Source: an uncultured Pseudomonadota bacterium
Lineage (GTDB): Bacteria; Pseudomonadota; Gammaproteobacteria; Methylococcales; Methylomonadaceae
Direction of reading: 5' to 3'
DNA length: 64,000 nt
NCBI GenBank assembly: GCA_903889445.1
Contig: CAISXF010000005.1
Coordinates: forward strand, 1 to 64,000
Positions 54,824 through 64,000 of this stretch are shown here, in pieces. Positions within the stretch are counted from its first letter, which is position 1. Each line of letters begins with the position of its first letter. The notes below the pieces were generated by a model. It did not search any database, was not told the origin of the DNA, and saw only the letters and a list, made by a program, of their open reading frames with translations. The translations under genes were made by a program, and so were the position numbers.

Positions 54824-57800
54824 ATGAAAATGAGCGACATCACGGCACAAATTCCACATTATCGCTTACTTGAACAGTTGGGCGAAAGTTTAGAATCAAT
54901 CGTGTTTAAAGCCGTTTCTAAACAACACGCAACGGATTATTACATTCTCAAACTTTTTAAGCATCCCTTACTTCAAGAAAGTCAGAAGCGTTATCTACGC
55001 CAAAAAATTGAACGTTTGAAAATTATCCACGATGTGCGTGTGATTACGCCGGATGCGTTTGAATGTTTTGGTCAGGTGCAATTTATTGTGAAACCTTACT
55101 TTTCAGGTTACGTTTCACTCAGTCGATGGTGCATGAAATCACCGATTTCGCTGCCTGATTTTTTTCATTGTGCCAGTGCGTTGGCGCAAATTATCAACGT
55201 GATTCACCAAGCCGGTATTATTCACGGCGGCATTAAACCGCACAACATTTTAATTCAACCTGACACGCTCGACATTAAAGTGACGGATTTCATTACGCCG
55301 ATTGATATTCATGAAATTAGTCATTTTATTTACGACCCAGACTTTATTGAAGGCACGCTCGCTTACACGTCGCCAGAACAAACGGGGCGTATCAATCATC
55401 GTGTCGATTTTTCAACCGATATGTATTCGCTGGGCATTGTATTTTATCAATTATTGACGGGCGAATTGCCATTCAAAAGTACCGATCCGCTCGAGTTAAT
55501 CCATTCTCACCTCGCCGAAGAAGTTCCGCTCATTCATCACGTTAATAGAAATATCCCGCCCATTTTGAATGATATTATTACCAAAATGTGTTTGAAAGAA
55601 CCCGAAAAACGCTATCAAAGTGGTTTGGGACTTTACGCAGATTTACATCGTTGCGCGGAAGAATATGCCACTTCAGGGCAGATAATCCCATTTAAAGTCG
55701 GCTTACAAGACCATCAACGGCGCGTGGTGTTTATTTCTAAAATGGTCGGGCGATTGGCAGAAGCTAAAATTGTTTTACAGCAATACGATTTAGTGACGCG
55801 CGGCGCATTTGCATCGGTGTTTATTTCGGGTTTACCCGGCATTGGCAAAACCCGTTTAATTCAAGAATTGCAACGCCCGTTGGTTGAACATCGCGGTTAT
55901 TTTACCTCCGGAAAATTTGACCAATATCAAAAAAACATTCCGTACAGTTCGTTGTTACAAGCGTTACGAAATCTAATTCGGACGCTGTTAACGGAAAGTG
56001 ACATGCAAGTTTCCTATTGGCACACTCGAATTTTGGAAACGCTCGCGTCGCAAGGGCGCATTATTACAGATGTTATTCCAGAGCTAACGATTCTCATCGG
56101 TGAACAACCTGACGTGCCGAATTTGCCACCCGTTGAAGCGAGACATCGTTTTAATAACGTGTTGGGGCAATTTTTAGCGTGTTTAGCGCAACGGAATTAT
56201 CCGTTAGTTTTATTTATCGATGATTTGCAGTGGTGCGACAGTGCCACGTTTGATTTTTTGGATTATTTATTTGCGAATGTGGCGGATTATCCGTATTTAT
56301 TTTTTATTGGCGCGTATCGAAATAACGAAGTGGATGAACATCATCCATTAAGTCAGCTTATGCGAGCGATGCAGAAAAAAGGTTTGCCGCTGCATGATTT
56401 GCGTTTAACACAACTCAATGCCAGTGATTGCCATGAAATGGTCGCGTATATTTTAGATTTGCCGCTTAGTCAATGCGTCGAATTATCTCGTTTTTTAGGT
56501 GATTTGACCGAAGGCAATCCGTTATTTGTCAGCGAAAGTTTGTCGTGGTTGCACAATGAAAACTTGTTGCTGCTCAATAAAAACGGGCAATGGGGCTGGG
56601 ATATGATGAAAATCAGCCAATCCAATATGCCCACCAACGTGGTGGACTTATTCAGTTCAAAAGTCTCTCAATTGCCCCCCGAAACGATTGATATTTTGAT
56701 GCTGGGCGCGTGTGTCGGCAATCGATTTTCAGCGGAAGAAATATCACGGATTAAAAAAATATCGTATCAAACCTTGTTTGAACTGTTGAAACCGGTGTTA
56801 AGTTTGGGTTTATTGATTGAACGTAAAACCAAATTACAATTTGTTCACGACCGCGTGCAGGAAGCGGTGTTACGTTTTTTGAATTCCGAACAACGCCGCG
56901 CGATTCATTGGCGTATCGGGCAACATTTGTTAGGCGACACACCGATTGGCGTTGAATTGGAACGCCAAGACAATTTATTTACTGTTGCCGCGCATTTGAA
57001 TTTAGGTCGTCCCGACACGTTGACGGAAAACGAAACGTTGAATTTAATCACGCTGAATTTTCACGCCGGAAATAAAGCCTTAAATACGTTGGCAACCAAC
57101 GCCGCGAATGAATACTACCGTTACGGTCTGGAGTTATTACCTGCCGATGCGTGGGAAAGCCAGTACGCGCTGACGTTTCGGTTGCATCAACGATTGGCGA
57201 AAACCGAATTGATGGTGGGGCGTTCTGATTTATCGGAAAAATTATTGGATACGCTGTTGTTTCGTGCCGTGGATGATTTAGATTGCGCCGAAGCGTTAGC
57301 GGAACAAACGACTTCGTTGTCGTCGATTGGCAATTTTATCAAAGCGATTGAAACCGCCAATCGAGGTTTGAATTATTTCAATCAATCACTTCTTGAGGAT
57401 TCAAGGAAAGCAGAATTAAAAGCCGCTGAACTCATCGCCAAAATTCATAAAAACAACACCGACGTGTGGCAAAAAATTCTGGAAATGCCTTTTACCACCG
57501 AGCGGCGCAACAAAATTGAATTGGCGTTTTATAGCGAATTAATTCCAGATTTATACATGACGGGGCAAGTTTCGCAGCTGTATTTAGCCTCTGCCCAATC
57601 GACCACGCTTTGTTTGCAAGGCGGCATGGATGAATCCGTGATTTATTCATTTTCGATTATGGGTTTAAATTTAGGCGAAAAAGGGCTGTTTGAATTAGCA
57701 TTTCGTTACGAAGATTTGGCACGCGAATTATGCACGCGCTACCCCGATACGTTTGGCGCGACGCGCGGTATGAATGGTATTGCCTGGTGTAATATGCACT

Positions 57801-60031
57801 CACGCAGTCATCCCGCAGACATTGTCGCCTATTGCGAAAAAGGCATTCAAAGCGGCAAAAATTGTGGGGATTTGTACAACGCCGGTTTAATTTACGCGCC
57901 ATTGATGTGGAATTTACAAGTTCAAGGCGCGAATTTTCAGGCGATTGAAAAAGCCGCATCGGCGTGTTTGGAATTTTCACAAAAAAATCAATTGAGTTTT
58001 TCAGTCGCTATCGCTCAAGCGATGCAAGCCGGTTGGATTGAACCGATGAAAAGCGCGTCGGCTCCGTTAATTCCAATGGCGGAAACGCTGAAATTATGGG
58101 AAAGTTGCAATTACGTTGCGGCAGCGGGCAGTTATTTTGTCCATTTAGCAATAAGCAATTATTATTACGGGCGTTATGAGGCGGCAAATGCGAGTTTTGA
58201 AAAAGTGCATTGTTATTTGACCGGTTTAACCGATAACGTGTTGAAACGGCAATGGTATGTATTTCAAGCTTTAAATTTATTGCGGTTACATCGACAAGAT
58301 GGCGGCGATAAAAACGTATTGCGTGTAAAACTTGCTCCTTTAATTCTGCTCGTTGAGGAATGGGCAAGTTTGGGCGTTTTGTTGCAGCCGTATTTGCAAC
58401 TTTATCGAGCGGAATACGCCGTGGTTTTTTCGCGTTTTGAAGACGTTTGCGGTGCTTATTTAAACGCCATCGAATCCGCGCACCGATTAGGCTATACATT
58501 TTTGGAAGGTTTTGCGAAAGAAAATTTTGGTATCTGGTTACACGAATCGGGCTTTCAAAGTAGCGGACATTATTTTTGTGCCGCACGGCATTTGTACCGA
58601 CAATGTGGCGCACAAGGCAAAGAAATACAGTTATTGGAAAGTTATCCCGACCATTTTAAAGATCCAGAGGATGCTAAAAATAGCTACGCCGCCAATAGCG
58701 AAAATTTAGTGTTGCCGAATTTGGATGTCGATTATTTGGTGCAATCTTCGTTGGCGTTATCGGCTGAAATCAATGAAGACAAATTGCTCGAGAAAATTAT
58801 GGATATGGTGCTGCTATCAAGCGGCGCACAACACGGTTATTTGTTAATTCAACAAGATGGCATTTGGTCTATTCTTGCCGCCAGTCATGTGAGTGAAAAA
58901 ACACATTTAGAGGTTGAACTCTTACACACCATGACGGAATTGTGCCAAGGCATTGTGCATTATGCGTGTCGCATGATGAAAACCATTGTTGTGAACGATG
59001 CTGAAACTTCGGAGGAATTTAAACATTTACCCGAAGTTTCCCAACTCGGTTTACGTTCGTTGCTTTGCGTGCCGTTGCACCGAAAGGGAATACTCATCGG
59101 GTTACTGTATTTAGAAAACCGCCTTGCGCCCAATGTATTTACGACAAACCGCGTGCGAACCATTGAATCATTAAGTCAACAAGCCGCGATTTCATTGGAA
59201 AATGCGCGACTGATAACCAAAATGGAACAGTTTAACGCCGCTTTGGAACAGCGCGTGGAAGAGGAAGTGGCGCGTAACCGTGAAAAAGATCATTTGTTGA
59301 TTCAACAATCGCGTTTGGCGGTGATGGGTGAAATGATTAACAATATCGCGCATCAATGGCGACAACCGTTGAATGCACTCGGGTTGGTGTTGGGGAATTT
59401 GAAAGATGCCGCCCGATTTAATGAATTAACGGACAGCTATTTAGACAGTCAAATTGCCGATGGTTGGCTGTGCATTGAAAAAATGTCGAGTACGATTAAC
59501 GATTTTCGGAACTTCTTTCGTCCCGACAAAGAAAAAGAACGGTTCAGTTTGAAAAAAGTTATTCTCGACGCGATTGCATTGGTGGCAGCCGGTTTTGAAA
59601 GTCATAATATCGCGTTAATAATTGACGCGCCGGATGATATAGAAATGATAGGATTTCCTAATGAATATTCTCAAGTGTTACTCAACTTGATAACAAATGC
59701 CAAAGAAGCCATTTTGGAGCACAATGGTAACAGTAAGAACGGACAAATTACGGTGCGGTTGCACCATGTCGATAATTTCACACAAACCATTGTCTCGGAT
59801 AATGGCGGTGGGATTAACGAGAACATTTTAGCACGTCTGTTTGAGCCGTATTTTTCCACCAAAGAAGGCGGCAGCGGGATTGGACTTTATATGTCGAAAA
59901 TGATTATTGAAAATAGCATGGACGGAAAAATCAGTGTGCGGAATTTACCGCAAGGGGCAGAATTTACGATTTTTACACCCAACAACGCAATACTTAACAC
60001 AATTATTGAAAAGGAAAATCAGAGTGAATGA
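54824..60031 (+). CDS. giant hybrid sensor: kinase-like domain + AAA ATPase + GAF + histidine kinase
   Basis: 1735-residue cytosolic signalling protein. Order: Ser/Thr-kinase-like domain (1-280), AAA/Orc-like ATPase (about 310-560; Walker A GLPGIGKTRLIQEL near 336, Walker B VLFIDDLQWCDSATFDF), a TPR-like helical region (about 700-1270), a GAF domain (about 1295-1430), a coiled coil, and a histidine kinase with the phospho-acceptor His1510 in NNIAHQWRQPLNALGLVL, N-box LLNLITNAKEAIL and G-box GGSGIGLYMSKMI. The kinase-like domain reads HGGIKPHNI where HRDxKxxN is expected and DFI for DFG, so it is probably a pseudokinase. The next gene (receiver-PAS-GGDEF) overlaps its stop, making it the likely phosphate acceptor. 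Confidence 0.93.
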   Translation: MKMSDITAQIPHYRLLEQLGESLESIVFKAVSKQHATDYYILKLFKHPLLQESQKRYLRQKIERLKIIHDVRVITPDAFECFGQVQFIVKPYFSGYVSLSRWCMKSPISLPDFFHCASALAQIINVIHQAGIIHGGIKPHNILIQPDTLDIKVTDFITPIDIHEISHFIYDPDFIEGTLAYTSPEQTGRINHRVDFSTDMYSLGIVFYQLLTGELPFKSTDPLELIHSHLAEEVPLIHHVNRNIPPILNDIITKMCLKEPEKRYQSGLGLYADLHRCAEEYATSGQIIPFKVGLQDHQRRVVFISKMVGRLAEAKIVLQQYDLVTRGAFASVFISGLPGIGKTRLIQELQRPLVEHRGYFTSGKFDQYQKNIPYSSLLQALRNLIRTLLTESDMQVSYWHTRILETLASQGRIITDVIPELTILIGEQPDVPNLPPVEARHRFNNVLGQFLACLAQRNYPLVLFIDDLQWCDSATFDFLDYLFANVADYPYLFFIGAYRNNEVDEHHPLSQLMRAMQKKGLPLHDLRLTQLNASDCHEMVAYILDLPLSQCVELSRFLGDLTEGNPLFVSESLSWLHNENLLLLNKNGQWGWDMMKISQSNMPTNVVDLFSSKVSQLPPETIDILMLGACVGNRFSAEEISRIKKISYQTLFELLKPVLSLGLLIERKTKLQFVHDRVQEAVLRFLNSEQRRAIHWRIGQHLLGDTPIGVELERQDNLFTVAAHLNLGRPDTLTENETLNLITLNFHAGNKALNTLATNAANEYYRYGLELLPADAWESQYALTFRLHQRLAKTELMVGRSDLSEKLLDTLLFRAVDDLDCAEALAEQTTSLSSIGNFIKAIETANRGLNYFNQSLLEDSRKAELKAAELIAKIHKNNTDVWQKILEMPFTTERRNKIELAFYSELIPDLYMTGQVSQLYLASAQSTTLCLQGGMDESVIYSFSIMGLNLGEKGLFELAFRYEDLARELCTRYPDTFGATRGMNGIAWCNMHSRSHPADIVAYCEKGIQSGKNCGDLYNAGLIYAPLMWNLQVQGANFQAIEKAASACLEFSQKNQLSFSVAIAQAMQAGWIEPMKSASAPLIPMAETLKLWESCNYVAAAGSYFVHLAISNYYYGRYEAANASFEKVHCYLTGLTDNVLKRQWYVFQALNLLRLHRQDGGDKNVLRVKLAPLILLVEEWASLGVLLQPYLQLYRAEYAVVFSRFEDVCGAYLNAIESAHRLGYTFLEGFAKENFGIWLHESGFQSSGHYFCAARHLYRQCGAQGKEIQLLESYPDHFKDPEDAKNSYAANSENLVLPNLDVDYLVQSSLALSAEINEDKLLEKIMDMVLLSSGAQHGYLLIQQDGIWSILAASHVSEKTHLEVELLHTMTELCQGIVHYACRMMKTIVVNDAETSEEFKHLPEVSQLGLRSLLCVPLHRKGILIGLLYLENRLAPNVFTTNRVRTIESLSQQAAISLENARLITKMEQFNAALEQRVEEEVARNREKDHLLIQQSRLAVMGEMINNIAHQWRQPLNALGLVLGNLKDAARFNELTDSYLDSQIADGWLCIEKMSSTINDFRNFFRPDKEKERFSLKKVILDAIALVAAGFESHNIALIIDAPDDIEMIGFPNEYSQVLLNLITNAKEAILEHNGNSKNGQITVRLHHVDNFTQTIVSDNGGGINENILARLFEPYFSTKEGGSGIGLYMSKMIIENSMDGKISVRNLPQGAEFTIFTPNNAILNTIIEKENQSE

Positions 60032-61364
60032 TGACAACGGTGATTTAGCGTTTCTCAAAACCTTAAACATTCTTTATGTCGAAGATGAAATGATTATTCG
60101 TAAGCAATTAGCGCAATTTCTTAACCGCCGGTGTGCGAATTTATATTTAGCGGCGAATGGGCAAGAAGGTTTGAGCCTTTTTCAACAATGTCAGCCCGAT
60201 ATAGTTATTACCGATGTGTTAATGCCTGAAATGGACGGCTTGAAAATGGGTGCCGCCATGCGGGCTATCAATCCCAAAATACCGATTATTCTCACCACCG
60301 CTTTTGAAGAACCGCGCTATTTTCACCTCGCCATTGATTTAGGTGTCGATAAATATGTGGTGAAACCGGTTGATTTAGGGATATTAGAGAGCGCATTATT
60401 GAAATGCACTCACACGCTTCGTGGCGAATTGGCGTTACACCAAGCACAACAACGTGCCGATGAATTGGTGGAAATACAACGCATTGCAGCGGTGGTTTTT
60501 GAATCGCAAGAAGGGATGTTTGTCGCGGCGGCGAACGGAACGATTCTTCGCGTCAATAAGGCTTTTAGTGAAATTACCGGTTATTCCGCCGAAGAAATAA
60601 TCGGGAAAAATCCCCGCATACTACAGTCACATCGCCATGATGCTAATTTTTATGCTGAAATGTGGGAAGCTATCAGTCAGCTCGGTTATTGGAAAGGTGA
60701 AATCTGGAATAGACGAAAAGATGGTGAGATTTATCCCGAAAATCTCTGTATTACTGCCGTAAAAGATAGCGAGGGCAACATCACGAATTATGTTGCCACA
60801 TTTATGGATATTACGACAAACAAAGCCATCACCGACGAAATTGAACGTTTAGCGTTCTATGATCCCTTGACCAATTTACCAAATCGACGGTTACTTTTTG
60901 ATAGATTAACAATCGCTTTTGCGAAGAATAAACGCAATGGAACAAAAGGCGCGGTATTGTTTATTGATATGGATAACTTCAAAACGCTTAATGATACGTT
61001 AGGGCATGACATGGGCGATTTACTCTTGAAAGAAGTCGCGCAACGTTTGCATGATTGCTTGCGTGATTCCGACACGGTGGCGCGTTTTGGCGGCGATGAG
61101 TTCGTGGTAATGCTGACGGATTTAAACAAAGAAGACGAGGTCGCGGCAAAGCAAGCTGACAGTATTGGTCAAAAAATTCTCGCGACGTTGAACAAAAATT
61201 ATCAGCTTGGCACGCACGATTATCACAGCACGCCTAGCATTGGGGTGGCGATTTTTACGGGTCATGAAAAATCCACGGATGAACCGCTCAAACACGCGGA
61301 TATTGCCATGTATCAAGCCAAAATATCGGGACGAAACGCGCTTCGTTTCTTTCAAAACGCCTAA
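60024..61364 (+). CDS. receiver-PAS-GGDEF response regulator (diguanylate cyclase)
   Basis: 446-residue c-di-GMP synthase under receiver control. I use GTG 60024, which overlaps the sensor stop and has AAGGA nine bases upstream; an earlier in-frame start at 59907 would lie inside the sensor. Receiver (about 10-125, acceptor Asp64 in DIVITDVLMPEMDG, Lys in YVVKPVDLG), PAS domain (about 155-275), GGDEF domain (about 285-446) with DMDNFKTLNDTLGHDMGDLL and intact GGDEF at 356-360 preceded by the RxxD inhibitory site (RDSD). There is no EAL domain. Translation is coupled to the sensor, implying one pathway. Confidence 0.95.
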   Translation: MNDDNGDLAFLKTLNILYVEDEMIIRKQLAQFLNRRCANLYLAANGQEGLSLFQQCQPDIVITDVLMPEMDGLKMGAAMRAINPKIPIILTTAFEEPRYFHLAIDLGVDKYVVKPVDLGILESALLKCTHTLRGELALHQAQQRADELVEIQRIAAVVFESQEGMFVAAANGTILRVNKAFSEITGYSAEEIIGKNPRILQSHRHDANFYAEMWEAISQLGYWKGEIWNRRKDGEIYPENLCITAVKDSEGNITNYVATFMDITTNKAITDEIERLAFYDPLTNLPNRRLLFDRLTIAFAKNKRNGTKGAVLFIDMDNFKTLNDTLGHDMGDLLLKEVAQRLHDCLRDSDTVARFGGDEFVVMLTDLNKEDEVAAKQADSIGQKILATLNKNYQLGTHDYHSTPSIGVAIFTGHEKSTDEPLKHADIAMYQAKISGRNALRFFQNA

Positions 61365-61381
61365 ACAGGAAAAAATATTTC

Positions 61382-61410
61382 CTTGAATTAGCGGTCAATT
61401 TGCCCCATTG
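61382..61410 (+). promoter_or_regulatory. sigma-32 heat-shock promoter of clpB
   Basis: CTTGAA (61382-61387), 15 bases, then CCCCATTG (61403-61410), which matches the sigma-32 consensus CTTGAA-N13-17-CCCCATnT. It lies 42 bases before the clpB ATG, just after the GGDEF gene stop. Confidence 0.88.
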
Positions 61411-61451
61411 TTAAACTGAGTTAAATCACTTACTTTCTAGGAGTCACCGCG

Positions 61452-64000
61452 ATGAGAATGGACAAATTAACCAGTAAATTTCAGGAAGCGTTAGCCAACG
61501 CGCAAAGTTTGGCGTTGGGCAAAGATCATCAATTTATTGAAGCCACACATTTATTGCTGGCGTTACTCGATCAAGAAAGCGGCAGCATCAAACCGTTACT
61601 CGCACAAAGTAATATCAACGTGCCGAATTTGCGGGTTGAATTGGTCGCAACACTCAATCGTTTAGCCAGCGTCAGTGGCACGGGCGGCGACGTGCGTTTA
61701 TCGAATGAACTCGACCGTTTATTAAATATCACCGACAAACTCGCACAAAAACGTAACGACACCTTTATTTCGAGCGAATTATTTTTGTTAGCCGTTGCCG
61801 ATGAAAAAGGTTCATTAACGGAAATTTTCAAAAAGTTTTGCATTTCAAAAGCATTACTCGAACCCGCGATTGAAAAATTACGCGGCGGCGAAGCGGTCAA
61901 CGAGCAAAATGCCGAAGATCAGCGTGGCGCGTTAAATAAATACACGATGAATTTAACCGAACGCGCGGAACAGGGAAAATTGGATCCAGTGATTGGACGC
62001 GATGACGAAATTCGCCGCACGATTCAAGTGTTACAACGTCGCACCAAAAATAATCCGGTGTTAATCGGTCAACCTGGCGTGGGTAAATCCGCGATTGTCG
62101 AAGGTTTGGCGCAACGCATTGTCAACGGCGAAGTGCCAGAAGGCATGAAAGGCAAACAAGTTTTGTCACTCGATATGGCGGCGTTGATTGCCGGCGCAAA
62201 ATTTCGTGGCGAATTTGAAGAGCGTTTGAAAGCCGTTTTGAATGATTTAGCGAAACAAGAAGGACAAGTGATTTTGTTCATCGACGAATTGCACACCATG
62301 GTTGGCGCGGGAAAAGCTGAGGGCGCAATGGACGCGGGCAATATGCTCAAACCCGCATTGGCGCGGGGTGAATTGCATTGTGTCGGCGCGACCACGTTGG
62401 ACGAATACCGCAAATACATCGAAAAAGACGCGGCGTTAGAGCGACGTTTTCAAAAAGTGCTGGTCGATGAACCGAGCGTGGAAGACACGATTGCAATTTT
62501 GCGTGGCTTGAAAGAAAAATACGAAGTCCATCATGGCGTGGATATTACCGATCCCGCGATTGTCGCGGCAGCAACGTTGTCGTACCGTTATATTTCTGAT
62601 CGCCAATTGCCCGACAAAGCGATTGATTTAATCGACGAAGCGGGCAGCCGAATTCGGATGGAAATCGATTCCAAACCCGAAGTGATGGACAAATTGTATC
62701 GCCGGTTGATTCAACTAAAAATCGAACAAGTTGCGCTGAAAAAAGAAAAAGATGCCGCCTCAAAAAAACGTCTGCAAGTTTTAGAACAAGAAATTGGCGA
62801 ACTCGAAAAAGAATATTCGGATTTAGAAGAGATTTGGAAAGCCGAAAAATCCGCGTTGCAAGGTTCAGCTGCGATTAAAGAAAAGTTGGAACAAGCGCGT
62901 TTGGATTTAGAAACTGCGCGACGTAGCAATGATTTAGCGAAAATGTCTGAATTGCAATACGGCATTATTCCAGAATTTGAAAAACAAATTGCCGCGTCCG
63001 CAACGGTTGATATGTCGAAAATGACGTTGTTACGGAATAAAGTCACCGAAGACGAAATCGCCGAAGTCGTGTCGAAATGGACGGGGATTCCAGTTTCAAA
63101 AATGTTGGAAGGCGAACGCGAAAAATTGCTCGAAATGGAAACGCATTTGAAACAGCGCGTTATCGGACAAGAAGAAGCATTGAAAGCCGTGAGCAACGCC
63201 ATTCGTCGTTCACGCGCGGGACTTTCTGACCCGAATCGTCCGAATGGTTCGTTTTTATTTTTAGGGCCAACGGGTGTGGGTAAAACGGAATTGTGCAAAG
63301 CATTAGCCGAATTTATGTTCGATACGCCCGACGCAATGGTGCGAATCGATATGTCGGAATTCATGGAAAAACATTCGGTGGCGCGTTTAATCGGTGCGCC
63401 TCCAGGCTATGTCGGTTATGAAGAAGGCGGTTATTTAACGGAATTAGTGCGTCGCAAACCGTATTCGGTGATTTTGCTCGACGAAATTGAAAAAGCGCAT
63501 CCTGATGTGTTTAACATTTTGTTGCAAGTGTTGGACGACGGGCGTTTGACGGACGGTCAAGGTCGCACGGTGAACTTTAAAAATACCATTATCGTGATGA
63601 CTTCCAACATCGGCTCGGAAGTCATTCAAGCCTTGTCGGGCGAGGCAATGTATGACGTAATGAAATCGGCGGTGATGGATATTGTGGTCACGAAATTCCG
63701 CCCCGAATTTATCAATCGAATCGATGAAGCCGTGGTGTTTCATTCGTTGGGACGTGAGCAAGTTCGCGCGATTTCGACCATTCAAATTGATTATTTACGC
63801 GGACGTTTGCAAGAACGAGAAATTGGGTTTGAGATTTCTGACGCAGCGTTGGATTTATTGGGCGAGGCAGGATTTGATCCGATTTATGGTGCGAGACCCA
63901 TGAAACGCGCCATTCAACAACAGCTTGAAAATCCACTCGCGCAAATGATTTTGGCAGGACAATTTGTAGCAGGTGACGTGATAAAAGTCAGTGAAGATGC
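61452..64000 (+). CDS. clpB: chaperone ClpB, 3' end cut by window edge
   Basis: Hsp100 disaggregase working with DnaK. About 849 codons are inside the window; ClpB is usually 857-865, so only the last residues are missing. An N-terminal Clp repeat domain ([20 protein letters not shown]), first AAA domain ([29 protein letters not shown]), long middle coiled coil (about 400-520), second AAA domain ([34 protein letters not shown]) and arginine finger region [13 protein letters not shown] are visible. ATG 61452 is preceded by AGGAGTCACCGCG; MDKLTSK six bases later is an alternative start. The sigma-32-type promoter upstream fits heat induction. Confidence 0.97.
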   Translation, partial: MRMDKLTSKFQEALANAQSLALGKDHQFIEATHLLLALLDQESGSIKPLLAQSNINVPNLRVELVATLNRLASVSGTGGDVRLSNELDRLLNITDKLAQKRNDTFISSELFLLAVADEKGSLTEIFKKFCISKALLEPAIEKLRGGEAVNEQNAEDQRGALNKYTMNLTERAEQGKLDPVIGRDDEIRRTIQVLQRRTKNNPVLIGQPGVGKSAIVEGLAQRIVNGEVPEGMKGKQVLSLDMAALIAGAKFRGEFEERLKAVLNDLAKQEGQVILFIDELHTMVGAGKAEGAMDAGNMLKPALARGELHCVGATTLDEYRKYIEKDAALERRFQKVLVDEPSVEDTIAILRGLKEKYEVHHGVDITDPAIVAAATLSYRYISDRQLPDKAIDLIDEAGSRIRMEIDSKPEVMDKLYRRLIQLKIEQVALKKEKDAASKKRLQVLEQEIGELEKEYSDLEEIWKAEKSALQGSAAIKEKLEQARLDLETARRSNDLAKMSELQYGIIPEFEKQIAASATVDMSKMTLLRNKVTEDEIAEVVSKWTGIPVSKMLEGEREKLLEMETHLKQRVIGQEEALKAVSNAIRRSRAGLSDPNRPNGSFLFLGPTGVGKTELCKALAEFMFDTPDAMVRIDMSEFMEKHSVARLIGAPPGYVGYEEGGYLTELVRRKPYSVILLDEIEKAHPDVFNILLQVLDDGRLTDGQGRTVNFKNTIIVMTSNIGSEVIQALSGEAMYDVMKSAVMDIVVTKFRPEFINRIDEAVVFHSLGREQVRAISTIQIDYLRGRLQEREIGFEISDAALDLLGEAGFDPIYGARPMKRAIQQQLENPLAQMILAGQFVAGDVIKVSED

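Overview
The window comes from a moderately AT-rich gammaproteobacterial chromosome. The best lineage marker is a complete particulate methane monooxygenase operon (pmoC-pmoA-pmoB, minus strand, 30.1-33.0 kb) whose PmoB and PmoC closely follow the Methylococcus-type proteins as I remember them. Together with mlaFEDB-murA-hisG, pntAB, prfC, clpB and a tRNA cluster, this points to a type I methanotroph (Methylococcales). The genus cannot be fixed from sequence alone.

Layout. 0-6.4 kb: the nearly complete 3'-truncated pgk and a thioredoxin-fold gene (minus), then the lipid-transport/cell-wall/histidine run mlaF-E-D-B-murA-hisG (plus), closed by a strong hairpin. 6.5-16.8 kb: envelope and housekeeping genes: two Lcl/DUF1566 proteins, a degenerate GGDEF protein, comEC with its DUF2062 neighbour, an RluB-type pseudouridine synthase, a DUF2970 peptide, a LonB-like protease and a BON lipoprotein. 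16.9-21.7 kb: a WYL regulator diverging from an unknown 176-aa protein, a TPR protein and an HNH nuclease, then a Sir2 remnant and the RNA ligase rtcB. One operator-like sequence occurs three times here at the same distance from a -10-like hexamer. 21.8-25.7 kb: a membrane protein, a short inverted-repeat element, an SRPBCC (MxaD-like) protein with a YVTN beta-propeller, and pabB. 25.7-27.3 kb: a structured non-coding stretch, an EexN-like peptide and a formylglycine-enzyme-fold protein.

27.3-35.5 kb is a copper/methane-oxidation block: a BNR-repeat lipoprotein with a Cys cluster, a TlpA thioredoxin, CopC, an unrecognised doubly anchored 204-aa protein, pmoCAB, a membrane-anchored cupredoxin and a membrane-anchored multicopper oxidase. 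pmoCAB has its own recognisable promoter. 35.6-40.3 kb is a plastic zone: an in-frame chimera of a transposase N-terminus and a NapC-type cytochrome C-terminus, a single-polypeptide type IIG restriction-modification enzyme, a toxin remnant and a VapBC-like pair.

40.3-54.7 kb: pntAB with a striking 25-bp inverted repeat upstream, a DUF2130 protein, prfC, hisD, tRNA-Ala(GGC), two tRNA-Glu(UUC), gcvH, dgkA, a PfkB kinase, mazG, a calcium-type P-ATPase and a zinc alcohol dehydrogenase. 54.8-64 kb: a 1735-residue sensor (kinase-like domain, AAA ATPase, GAF, histidine kinase) translationally coupled to a receiver-PAS-GGDEF diguanylate cyclase, then clpB behind a textbook heat-shock promoter and cut by the window edge.

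The observations most worth following are the repeated WYL/RtcB promoter module, the copper island around pmoCAB, and several fossil genes (Sir2 deletion, transposase-NapC chimera, toxin remnant).
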